Of a stretch of 64,000 nt of DNA, positions 1 through 16,800 are shown piece by piece. The position numbers and the translations under genes were made by a program. Position 1 is the first letter of the stretch. Every line of letters begins with the position of its first letter. Source of the stretch: Amia ocellicauda (Eukaryota > Chordata > Actinopteri > Amiiformes > Amiidae); assembly GCF_036373705.1 (NCBI RefSeq), contig NC_089856.1, positions 191,001 through 255,000 on the forward strand, read 5' to 3'. The notes beneath the pieces are model-generated. The model had not been told where the DNA came from. It was given only the letters and a program-made list of their open reading frames with translations, and searched no databases.

Positions 1-390
1 AGTGGATTTCATTCCTTTTTTTCAATTAAAAAAAGACAAAAAGGCATGCGAGGCCAAAGTGCCGGGTCAGCAGGGCAGCGGCCGTACCGACACGGGGACG
101 AGCCTCAGCCACTGTCCGCCGCTGCTGCCTCAGTTCAGGATACAACATCATTTTAACTGAGTTTTTTTTTTTTTTTTTTTTTTTTTTAACCTTGTTGTGT
201 GTTGTGCTGTGCTGTGTTGTCATGTTGTGCTGTGCTGTGTTGTTGTCCCACATTTTCATGGTGCTTCCTCTTCATCACTCTGTGTGGTGTTGTGGTGATG
301 GTGTGATGTTGTGCATCTCTCCCGACCTGTCGCGGTGTGGCCTGCCGTCTCTGGGCTCTGCTCCTGATCTGGTAAGATTTCCTTTCTCCT
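1..390. other. Non-coding sequence upstream of the first visible SLC25A23 exon
   Basis: Presumed SLC25A23 intron 1. It contains a 27-base T run around 161-187 and a TGTGCTGTGTTGT-type low-complexity stretch at 193-245. I see no start codon followed by the EF-hand 1 sequence expected for exon 1, so exon 1 is not placed here. The stretch 577-970 that follows the 42-bp repeat is also intronic, ending in a long CT-rich tract and the acceptor at 969-970. Confidence 0.6.
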
Positions 391-576
391 GCTGTAGTAA
401 CAGTGTAGTAGAATAGCGCTGGGACAGTAGGGGCTGTAGTAACAGTGCAGTAGAGGAGTGCAGTAACATTAGGGGCTGTAGTAACAGTGCAGTAGAATAG
501 TGCTGGGACAGTAGGGGCTGTAGTAACAGTGCAGTAGAGGAGTGCAGTAACAGTAGGGGCTGTAGTAACAGTGTAG
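391..576 (+). repeat. 42-bp tandem repeat in SLC25A23 intron 1
   Basis: About four and a half copies of a 42-bp unit that begins GGGGCTGTAGTAACAGTGCA, in two alternating versions (one with GAATAGTGCTGGGACAGTA, one with GAGGAGTGCAGTAACAGTA as second half). The same unit occurs in opposite orientation at 11020-11190 in KHSRP intron 1. Confidence 0.85.
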
Positions 577-970
577 TCCTTGAGTTAGAAGCCGATGCTG
601 GGCCAGCTGAGCCCCTGCTCTGAGGCTCTTTGTGACTCCAGACCCCCTGTGTGGCTGAAGTTGCTCACAGGAACAGAGTTGAGATCAGATTATATCAGGG
701 ACGGTGGGGGTGGGGGTGGGCTGTGTCTGTACAGGCCTTGGCAGGGCTGGGCGGGGGTTCTGTGCTCTTTGATTCATTATCTCTTCCATCTCTCTCTCTC
801 CATCTCCCTTTTGTTCTGCCCCTATTCCTCTCTCTCTGTATCTCTCTCCCCCTATATCTGTCAATCACACTTCCCCCATCTCCCTCTCTCTCTCTCCTCT
901 CCCTCCTCTCTCTTCTCTTCATCTTCATCTCCCTCTCCCTCTTTCTCTCTCTCTCTCCTCTCTCTCTCAG

Positions 971-6293
<5,323 letters not shown>

Positions 6294-6397
6294 ACAGGGG
6301 CAGGCAAAAGGGAGAGGAGGAGACTGGGATATGGGGTGGCAGAGATGGAGAGGATGTGGAAAGACTGAGGGAGAGAAGGAAGAAGGGAGAAAGGGAG

Positions 6398-6403
6398 AAT
6401 AAA
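6398..6403 (+). promoter_or_regulatory. Polyadenylation signal AATAAA of SLC25A23
   Basis: AATAAA lies 105 bases after the SLC25A23 stop codon, in a purine-rich 3' UTR. It is the first such hexamer after the stop and would give a short 3' UTR. Inferred from position only. Confidence 0.6.
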
Positions 6404-6606
6404 ACCCAAAACTCAAATAACCGCAAAAATATACACTATCTCACGCACACACATCAAAACTAAGGTACTTTTTTGTAGTGCATATATAGTGGCAGCTATA
6501 AACTACAGCTCCCAGCATGCAACAGTCCTGAGATCAGGAAGCAGATCCATGATGCTCTATATGGGCAGTATTGGGGTATTTGTAGATTCTCTGAAACACT
6601 GTAAGT

Positions 6607-7018
6607 CAGTGGATCTCAATCCCGGACTGCTGTTTCGTGTTCTATCTGAGCTCTCTATTACTGAATTACTAGCAGGGTACTTAATTGAACCATAATTTAA
6701 CTAATCATTTGCCTAATCGGAGATCTTAACATGAACTCTACAATGGTTTAAAATCATTTAATTATGAAACTGTAGATGGAACTTAAAAATACTATTTTAT
6801 TGGGTGTAGTATTTTACATTGACATAAAAACAATTCAATTTTTTAATACTTATGATTAAACTTGGAACTTAAAAAGTCAAATGAAGCAAATTAGTTCAAT
6901 TAAGTACCCTGCTAGTAATTCAGTAATTGAGAGCTCAGATAGAACATGAAACTGAGAGCTTGGTTGGAATGAGAACCACCAGGGTAGGGGCTCCCCAGGA
7001 TGGGGTTGAGATCCAGTG
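6607..7018. mobile_element. hAT-type MITE (foldback element)
   Basis: 412 bp non-autonomous element with long terminal inverted repeats: left end CAGTGGATCTCAATCCC, right end (reverse complement) CACTGGATCTCAACCCC. The arms stay paired over CTATCTGAGCTCTC, ACTGAATTACTAGCAGGG and TACTTAATTGAAC, with a deletion in the left arm. The flanking 8 bases are CTGTAAGT (6599-6606) and CTGTAATT (7019-7026), an 8-bp target duplication with one mismatch, as expected for hAT elements; CAGTGG-type ends are also typical of hAT. No coding capacity. A related copy lies at about 31346-31610. Confidence 0.8.
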
Positions 7019-7424
7019 CTGTAATTATAAAGGACTGGTCAGTACACTGGTGCATATGTGCAGGACTGGTCAGCACATTGGAAGGGACATTGAAAAAGGG
7101 TGAGAGAATCACTGCCCAACTTCACTGCAGAGTCTACACTGGCGCTCCTGCAGCAGTGCAGGGCTTTACAACCAGTGTGTGCGTGTGTGTGGCATGTATG
7201 TGTGTCTATATGTGCATTTGTACAGCATATATATACTGTATATACAGCCATAAATACAGCACGCATAGGCAGAGTGTGAGCTGCCCCTTGTTATCGTTGT
7301 TGTGATTGTGAATGCTTGTTTTTACACAGGAATGTACAATTCAGAATTGTTAGGCTGTGGTGCCTTGTTTTATTTCTAATATATATTGCTTAATGCTTGC
7401 TTGTAAAATGCATGCTTACTATAC

Positions 7425-7484
7425 AGAGACAGACAGACAGACAGACAGATAAAATTGTCTATCTGTCTGTCGATCTGTCTGTAT
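7425..7484. repeat. GACA/TGTC inverted repeat (hairpin-forming)
   Basis: A (GACA)n run on the left is followed, after AAAATT, by its reverse complement CTGTCTGTC on the right. The two arms could form a near-perfect stem of about 25 bp. Confidence 0.85.
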
Positions 7485-8047
7485 TTGGGCAGTACTGATC
7501 CTAACCAAGAGGTCTGCCAGTCCTGCCTTCCTGAGTCTAGAAGACGGTGCCACAACCTCCCTATTGGTGCCAGGCAGTGGGCAAAGGGAGTGTGGAGGTC
7601 AGAGGTCAGGGAAGCAGGCTCATGAGTCGCTCTGAACAGAGTGAGAGTGAGCCCTGTCACACGCTGGGGCCCCAATCCCTCTCCAGGGCCCAACCAGCGC
7701 CCAGAGTGGGAGCCTTGGCAGAAAGACGTCTGGCTCTCTGGGGTGATGATGTCACAGGAGAAGAAAGGATGAGACGTCTGGCTGGGGCAGGAAAACAGGA
7801 GAGAGGCAGGAGTCTGGAGCTAACTGCCCCCTCCCCCAGCCACCAAGCTGTAACTTACTAGCTGATACACCGATACACTGTCTAACTATACAATGAGTAA
7901 CTGATTGATTATTATTGTTATTATTTATTCGCAGACACAGTTTGGCAGGGTGACTTACAGTTGCAAAATAAACATTCTGAAAACATTACAGGAAGTGCAG
8001 GAAATCAGTAGAAAATGCCATAAGCATACAATACTGATAACATTGAT

Positions 8048-8455
8048 TCACTGACTGACTGACTGACACAGTGACTGAAGGATAACTCACTGACTGACTG
8101 ACACACTGACTGACTGACACACTGACTGAATGACTGACTGAATGATACACTCCCTGACTGACTGACTGACTGACACTGACTGAATGATACACTCCCTGAC
8201 TGACTGACTGACTGACTGAATGATACACTCCCTGACTGACTGACTGACTGACTGACACACTGACTGAATGACTTACTGAATGATACACTCCCTGACTGAC
8301 TGACTGACACACTGACTGAATGATACACTCCCTGACTGACACACTGACTGAACGACTGACTGATTGACTGACTGACTGACTGACACAGTGACTGAATGAT
8401 ACACTCCCTGACTGACACACTGGCTGACTGACTGATGCACTGAATGACTGGACAG
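8048..8455 (+). repeat. (CTGA)n-based minisatellite
   Basis: CTGACTGACTGACACACTGA-type tetranucleotide runs alternating with GAATGATACACTCCCTGA, giving an imperfect higher-order unit of 35-60 bp. Intergenic between SLC25A23 and KHSRP. ORFs on the minus strand here are repeat artefacts. Confidence 0.9.
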
Positions 8456-9450
8456 TGAGTGGACAGGGCAGTGTCCAGAAGAAGGGAATGGAGCTCCAGC
8501 TGAGTGACCCTCAGTCCTGCCCCTCTCCTGGGCCCTGTCTTGTATAGTCTCTCATTCGCCTCATTAACCCCTGACCTGCCTGCACTGTCACAGCTGGCAA
8601 TAATGAAATACAAGGTCCAATTAACCAATTTGAGTTAATTAGGCTGTGAAGCACTGCCCTAAATATAATGAGGCTGTGCTGCTGTCATTGGATTTGTATT
8701 ATTTTATTATTGCTACTTTCATATGTATTTTGGCTCTGATTACAGTACTGTAAGGATGACTGGTTGATTTATTTTTGTTTGGGTTCTGGAATATAAAGAA
8801 TTTTATCCATATATCTGTACAGTGTCAGTGTATATATACAATATTATTATTACTAATAGTATACTGTATATATCTTGTTTTTATTTATCTTAGAATGTCC
8901 TTTAATTTTGAGATTGCTATAAAATAATGAATAAAAATATATTTATAATGCATTCATTAGTTCTAGCTTTTTTAATGCATTTAACTCTGCTGAGTGACTG
9001 TTTGTTATAGTTGGGGGGCCCGTTATGGCCATGCGTGCATGTCTTTTCAGGGACTTCCAGTGAACTTGTATACCTTTATAGTTGCAGTTACAGCCGCCTG
9101 CCACTGGAGGGAGACGCCATGTTGGCTCCTTGGTCAGTGGATGTGAATCAGCCTCGGCAGAGCCAAGATGGCGCCGAAGAACATAATTTCTCACGCACAC
9201 ACTTTAACCGTTTTGGTGTATATAATTCCACACCAAAATAATTTACTGAATCTGTATATGAGTTATAGCTCTATTCGTTCTCCACTGAAGGATTTAACTG
9301 CATGGACGCTGCATACCATAGCATTATTCATACTGACACCATGTCGAAAGACCGACCTGGTGTCGCTGCGAGTCGCAGTGTTTATGTGCGTGCGGTCCAG
9401 TGTGTGTTTAGCATGTTAAATGTCCACATGCTACACGTGACTCATGCGGT
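8456..9450. other. Intergenic sequence upstream of KHSRP without recognisable gene
   Basis: AT-rich from 8640 to 8950, with no coding exon seen. CAAGATGGCGCC at 9164-9175 resembles a YY1 site, and may mark an upstream promoter element of KHSRP, but this is a short match and weak evidence. Confidence 0.4.
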
Positions 9451-9459
9451 AGTGGGTTC

Positions 9460-10830
9460 AGGCGGCGCACGGCCGTCTCCATTGTTCACCGGGAGCCCGC
9501 CCCCCCAACGACACACGCCCCCTCATTGCTCAGCTGGCACGTCCATCCAAGTGACAAAGGCTCTTCCTGGGTGTTCATTGGCTGTCCATCTGACTTCTCT
9601 CACTGGCTCCGCCCCTTCGTGGTACCAACGCTTCCCCTCCATCGCCCCCCGTTCTCAGGTTACCCTGTCAATCAGCTCGGATACGCGCTCTGGTAGGCTA
9701 CCCTACCCATCAATCATTTTGCGACGGCGGTTGGAAGGCTGTGTCTTTCCCCCATCCTCGGTCTACGATTGGCTAGAAAGTGAGGCGAGAGGCGGACCCC
9801 GCACGACGCCGCCGCTTCCCCGCTCCTCCCCCGCCGCTTCCTAACTGGGTTCCCGCTCCTGCGCAGCTCGACCCGGCCCAGACTACTGCCTCGGCTCGCT
9901 CGCCTTCCTGCTCCACACGGACAAGCATGTCGGAATACAGCGCGGTGCCGCCGCCCGGTGCTCCGGCCCCTCTCGGCGGGCAGCCGGCTCTCTCGGCCGG
10001 CGGCGGGATCAAGAAGGACGCCTTCGCGGATGCGGTGCAGAGGGCCCGACAGGTGAGCGGCGTTGCGGGGGGAGGGAGCGGGGTTCCGGGAGGAGAATCA
10101 ATGAAGCCGGCGTGGCTGCTCTCTTTCTCTCCGGGCAAGAGTTGGAGAGAGAGACCGAGCGAGTCTGGCAGCACTGAAGCGCCTGTGCGGACACACGTGT
10201 CCCTGCATGCGGGATCACGGTCACCCCGCGGCGAGGCTACTGTGCGGCCTGCGCTGCCGAGAGGGAGAGGGAGAGGGAGGAGGCGCGGCGGTGCTCTCCG
10301 CGCTTCACACGTCCTGTCGCTCAACCCAGTGAAAGCTGCCGGAGAGAGCGGGAGAGAGTGAGAGAGAGAGGCAGAGGCGGAGAGGGAGAGGGAGAGGCAG
10401 GCAGGCCCGGGTCCCGTGCGCGGCGCGAGCCACAGCAACAGCCCCAGCACGCGCGCCCGCACGACCCGGGGGGGCTGTTATTGCTGTCAGTGTGAGGGAC
10501 CCGGGCCGGGCCGGGCCGGGGGGGTCCGCAGTCTGCCGGAGCCGGGGCAAGCTGTTCTGCAGGAGGGTCAAAGTGTCCCTGCTCCTCGGCCCGGCTGCGC
10601 ATGCCCCGCCAGTTCTGTTCAAATCCCCGTACTTTTAAGATGCACAGTGCGGTGCAGCGAGCTCCGTCAGCCCCCCGTGTCCCACTGCACTCGGGGCCAG
10701 TGACTGTCGGACGCCCCCCGACACGGGCGGCGCTGTGGGGGTCATTGCTGTGGTTTGGAATCAGGAAGCGCGCGTCTTGGAGCTGTGCTGTGGAGCGCCT
10801 CGGCGTCACGTGGTTGTGTTATCGTATACG
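9460..10830 (+). promoter_or_regulatory. KHSRP promoter / CpG island
   Basis: GC- and CpG-rich stretch spanning the region upstream of the KHSRP start codon (9927), exon 1 and the start of intron 1. CCAAT boxes in reverse orientation (ATTGG) are at 9577-9581 and 9768-9772; GAGGCG and CCGCCC motifs lie around them. No TATA box is evident, as usual for broadly expressed vertebrate genes. The transcription start is inferred to be between about 9780 and 9920. Confidence 0.7.
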
Positions 10831-13800
10831 TCACACGTGGAACCAACTAATCTTGCCCCCCCTCGATGTTTATTATCTCTAAACATTTACGTTTTTTAAA
10901 TAATTTACCTTGAAGTGCGACCTGTTGCAGACATTTGTTATAGTGTGTAAGTTCAAAACTACATACGATATAACTTGTACAGTATTAGGGGGATTGCAGT
11001 ATTTCTCCTAATTTTAACTGCATTATTCTACTGCACTGTTACTACAGCCCTTACTGTCCCAGCACTATTCTACTACACTGTTACTACAGCCCCTACTGTC
11101 CCAGCACTGCTTTACTGCACTGTTACTACAGCCCCTACTGTCCCAGCACTATTCTACTACACTGTTACTACAACCCCTACTGTAACTCCTACAGGCGTGT
11201 GTTGTCAGTAGTCTACACTTCCTGTTGTTGAAGTTGTTGGTGCTGATGGTGTTGTTGCTATCATTCTCAGATCGCAGCAAAGATCGGTGGTGATGCTGGC
11301 GCGGCCCCCTTGAACAACAGCAGCTCTGCGGACAGTTTCCCCTTCACTGCGCAGAAACGGCAGCTGGAGGATGCAGGTATGCACACGGCGAAGATGTACT
11401 GCGCACATGAACTGCACATGCATGCACAGACACAGCACAGAGCCCTGCAGACGCACGCCCTCATTCACACTGCGTCTGGCCTGTACACACACTAATGGTG
11501 CTGCCTGTCTGCTCGTGCTGATCCGGCCCAGAGTGTCAGTTCTGTTCTTCTTGGTTCTGCAGAACAGCCAGACAGTAAGAAGATGGCTTCTCAGACGGAC
11601 CGGGACCAGCCCACCGCCCTGTGTAAGAGACTATTGCTATTCTTAGTGTTACTGTTCTTATTGTATTACTTGTGTGTTATCGTCCTGCCCCCAGTGCTAC
11701 CCTCTTCCCGTCTGCCCCCTCCCACCTGTCCTGCGGCCCCCCGTCTGCCCCCTCTCGCCTGTCCTGCGGCCCCCCGTCTGCCCCCTCCCGCCTGTCCTGC
11801 GGCACCCCGTCTGCCCCCTCCCGCCTGTCCTGCGGCCCCCATCTGCCCCCTCTCGCCTGTCCTGCTGCCCCTCTGCCCTCTCAGTTCACTCATGTTTTTC
11901 TGGTTTCTCTCGTAGCGATCGGAGCTCAACTGGCAGCCATTTCACAGCAGAGGTAAATGCACGCTGGAGGGGGAGGGGGAGGGAGGAAGGTTGTGTGTGT
12001 GTGTGTGTGGGTGCACGTGTGCGGGGGGGGTTGAAAGACATAAACCTGAACATTGTGGCTTCATTGTCCTGTCTTTGGCCCTTTGTCCACAGCAGGCCGT
12101 CCAGCACCACAGAGGAGTACAGTGTTCCTGATGGCATGGTGGGACTCAGTGAGTACAGCTGCTTTGTCCGTGTCGGCACTGATGCTGTCCCGTACTGCCC
12201 ATCTCAACTTTCCCCCTCTTTCTCTCTCTTGCAGTAATTGGTCGAGGAGGAGAGCAGATCAACAAGATCCAGCAGGACTCCGGGTGTAAAGTGCAGATCG
12301 CGCCAGGTGAGTGCAAGCATGATTGTGCTCGTGTAAGCGTGCTCAGTGAGTGCGTGTGTCTGTGTGTGTGCTTACTCTGTCCGCGCTGCTCACTCGGCCC
12401 GGCGCTGTGTTTGTGTCTCAGACAGCGGAGGGCTGCCGGACCGGAGTGTCTCTCTGACCGGCTCTCCTGACTCCATACAGTGAGTACCGAGGGGCTGTTT
12501 TACACAGGGTGACGGGTCTCTCTCTCTCTGTGCTGTTCAGTGCTTAATAACCCCCTGTCATCCCCCCCCCCCCCAGGAAGGCGAAGATGCTCCTGGATGA
12601 GATTGTCTCCCGGGGGAGGGGCGCCCCCCCCTCGTTTCACGAGTCGACCAACGGGCAGAGCGGCTCCGTGCAGGAGATCATGATTCCGGCCGGCAAAGCG
12701 GGGCTCATCATCGGCAAGGGCGGTGAGACCATCAAACAGCTGCAGGTACACAACTGCACTGCACAGCCCTGCTTGGCCCTGCGTACAGCTACACACTGCA
12801 CCGCTACACACTTAATAACACTGACATAGTACATGACGTGCTGTACCACACTGACATAGTACACGACGCGCTGAACAACACTATGACGTAGTACACGACA
12901 CGCTGAACAACACTGACGTGGTACACGACGCGCTGTATGTTATTGTACACGCTGTGCGGTGTTGTGTAGGAGCGTGCGGGGGTGAAGATGATCCTGATCC
13001 AGGACGGCTCTCAGTCGGCCAATATGGACAAGCCCCTGCGCATCATCGGAGAGCCCTACAAAGTGCAGGTACACCTTTGTGTGTGTGTGTATGTATGTCT
13101 GTCTGTCTATCTGTCTATCTGTCTGTCTCTGGTCTATAAAGCAGCAGAACCGACTGTCACCCTCCTCTCTCCACAGCAAGCGCGGGAGCTGGTGCAGGAG
13201 ATCCTGCGCGAGAGGGATCACCCCGGTTTCACCGAGAGGAACGAGTACGGCTCCCGCATGGGCGGCGGTGGAGGGGGGGGCAGCGGCATCGACGTGAGTG
13301 TGTGTCTGTGTGTGTGTGTAGGTCGCCATGCCCCGTCACTCGGGGGCGTGGTGCTGGTGTTTTGAGGTGTGTGTGATCGCTGGTGTTGCCATGTAGGTGC
13401 CTGTGCCGCGTCACTCGGTGGGTGTGGTGATCGGACGCAGTGGAGAGATGATCAAAAAGATCCAGAACGACGCTGGAGTCAGAATACAGTTCAAACCAGG
13501 TATTAATAAAACACAGGGTATTTACATTGTATATGATTAGTGCAAATGAGAAATGGCCGCATGGCACGTACAATAACACATCTATAAGACGGCAATAAAG
13601 TCACTACATACAGTCGTCCAAACACATTTGACTGTCATCTGATACAACCAAACCATATATGGTGTGTTCATGGCATCACTTTGCACAGATCTGACTGGCA
13701 GAATCGTGTGAGCACGTCCAATATGTAAACGCAATGTGGAGTGCAAAAGAAGAGCTGCTCCCTGCCGCAGCCGTTATGCAGACCTGGGCCCTGCCCTGCC

Positions 13801-16800
13801 TGTCAGCCGGGGCCACACCCGGCTGTGTGTGCAACGCAGCGTCCCGTCTGTCTCGAGTAAACTTGCCCCTCCTCGGTATTGAGCTGCTGTTGTGTTGTAT
13901 TGTGTAGATGATGGCACCGGTCCCGACAAAGTGGCGCACATCATGGGCCCCCCCGAGCGCTGTGAGCACGCCGCCCGCATCATCACCGACCTCCTGCAGA
14001 GCATCCGGGTACGGGGAAGGGGGAGCATGGGAGGCAGTTGGGGAGTGGGGAGGTAAAACACCGAAGCCAGCCTTTCTGTGAGCTGTATTTAATCTCTTCC
14101 GCGCTCTCTCTCTCTCTCTCTCTCTCTCAGTCAGGCCCCCCAGGCCCTGGCATGCCCCCCGGGGCTCGTGGACGGGGTCGCGGTCAGGGCAACTGGGGCC
14201 CCCCAGGGGGGGAGGTCACCTTCTCCATCCCCAGCCACAAGTGTGGGCTGGTCATCGGCAGAGGTCAGTGTCTGTCCATTCGGGTCTCTGACCGTCCCTG
14301 TGTGCTGCTGGGATCTGTTACTGATCGCAGGCCCTGTGTCTCTGTCCGTCTAGGGGGGGAGAATGTGAAGGCTATTAACCAGCAGACAGGGGCCTTCGTG
14401 GAGATCTCGCGCCAGCCCCCCCCCAACGGAGACCCCAACTTCAAGCTGTTCACCATCCGCGGCTCCCCGCAGCAGATTGACCACGCCAAGCAGCTCATCG
14501 AGGACAAGATAGAGGTATGCATGCTCCTGGCCGGCCGGACGCACTGATGGACACGCGCACATGCCGGGCCCGACGCACGCACTAACGGGACACGAGCTGT
14601 GGTTCTGACTGGGTTGTTCTGGCTGTTTCAGGCTCCGCTGTGTCCGGTTGGGCCAGGTCCAGGCGGTCCGGGTCCCTCGGGTCCAATGGGTCCCTACAAC
14701 CCCGGACCCTACAACCAGGGACCCCCCGGAGCCCCCCCACAGTGAGTACCCTCAGCTCGTGTTAAATTATTTAGCAAAATTTACAGATGACGTCACATTA
14801 GTGAAGAGATTTGAATGACAGTCCGACTCCATAGTGAGCGCCGTGTGAAGCACCCCCCCCCCTGCTGAGAGACGGGGCTCATAAACCGATACCAACAAGT
14901 GTCACTAAAACCTTCACAGCCAATAGAAAGTGTTGAGCGCTGCAGTTGAGTGTCCGTGGTTTTGGTTAGTGTTTATTCTCATGGCTGAAGATTACCGTAT
15001 ACTGTTGCATAGAGGCGCATCTTTACTGAAAAGTCCATTACATCGCTTTTTTCATTGAGCACAGAGCAGGACTTGTGGACCTGAGAGAACTCCCCTGTAG
15101 GGGTGGGCGATCTTCCCAAAAAATCATATCACGATCTTACAACACATAATTACGATCTGAATCACGATCTTCCCAATTTTGAGGTGTACTATAGAGAATA
15201 TCCAGAATGGAACAAGCCTATGGATTTATCTATTTAAAACACAACATTGAATTAAAGAATCATTTGTCTAAATGGTCATTAAATGGCCTGAGTTTAACTT
15301 TATTTTAAATATTAAAGTTGTAATCAGCAGTCAATAGATAAACATGAAATAACACAAGATCTTAAATTACTTAGAAATTGCAGTAATAAAATATAAACAA
15401 CTCAAAGTTGTTCACTTTTCAAATTCTGAAAAATAAACATTGTTTCAACTTCAAGTGGGAGCAGCCAATAGATAATATATAAAATAAATTGCAAAACATT
15501 CTACATGCTTTATTTCTGCAGCGATCCTCTGTCAGCATTCACTATACATATGAGGAATGGCGGTATTAGAAAAATATTTGCGACTTGGCAAATCATACCG
15601 TGCGTCTGAAGTGTGGATCAGTCTTTTAAATCCCATGTTTTCCACAGATTTGAATGGCACCATTAGCTAAGTAGAATGTGACCGCCTGCGTCGCCTCTTT
15701 CCATCGTTTGCTGATTTTTGTCGTATTTTCGACTACTCTAAGGTGTCGGTCAGTGATAACTTTGTTTCGGGACCTCGTAATATACACGAGTGGGGTTGTA
15801 CCGACCTGAGGGAAACACTCTCGGCATGCTCCTTCAGATGCTTCCTTTTCAGGTTGAAAAGATTTGTCGTATTGCCTCTGGAAGAGCTGACCGTTACCCG
15901 ACAAAGTTTACAGATAACTTTTCTCTGAGAAATGTCTGACTGTGCATAGCCAAACCATTGCCACAAAACTGATGTTGAGTCTTTTCGCCACCAGCTCCTC
16001 ATCCGCCTTACTGCTAGTTCATGTTGTATTTTTTTTCTAATTTGTCACCACGCATGAAAGACGCATGATAGAGACACGTGGTATAATTTTGCCAATCAGC
16101 ACAGCCATCTAGTAGGCAGTCGGTGTTGTAGTTTTAACATTATTATGAGGACAAAAAAGATCGCAATCTCTATGATTCGCTTGAAAAGTAGATCGTGGAC
16201 GTCTTCATGATCGATCACGATATAAAATCGTCAGATCGCCCACCTCTACTCCCCTGTGTAAAGTACTAATGTAAGCCAGGCCAGCACTTCACACTATCTA
16301 ATGTAAAGAACAGGCACATTTTTATATCTGTGTGTGGAATTGTTATATGCCCGGTTCCAGTGTTTCCTGCACCGCTGCTCAGTAACTCGGTTATCGTCCG
16401 CGTTTCCTTCACAGACGTGGGGTCGCTATGCAGCCCGGGTCCGAGGTGCGTCGGCAGGGTTGTGAGCACTGCACAACGCTGCTATGGTGTTAACATTGTG
16501 CGTGAGTAGGGAAGTCGTCCCGCTCTCCTACTAGGTAGAGCGTGAGCTGCTGCTACGGACCAACAAGAGTGATTTGTGACGCTTTATTCTTATCAGTCGT
16601 TATCAGCTGGCGAGTTGAAGAGAAGAGTAAAGGGATGGGGCAGCTCTCCACCTGCTGTAGGATTTAGCTTTGCAGTGCAGTTATTTTGCAGCTGTCAGGC
16701 TGCTCAGGTCCAATTTAATTGTGTGAAGAAAATAACATTTCAGACCAAGTTGAAATAACTTCATTTTTTTTTTTTTTTTGCAATAAACAATGCACAAAGC

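Noticed and set aside
1..970. SLC25A23 exon 1
   Set aside because: No start codon followed by an EF-hand 1 loop (D.N.DG.VD) in phase with exon 2 was found; it must lie upstream.
9302..9844. 180-codon open frame upstream of KHSRP
   Set aside because: Lies in the CpG-rich promoter, Pro/Ser/Arg-rich, no known motif; most likely a composition effect of stop-poor GC-rich DNA.
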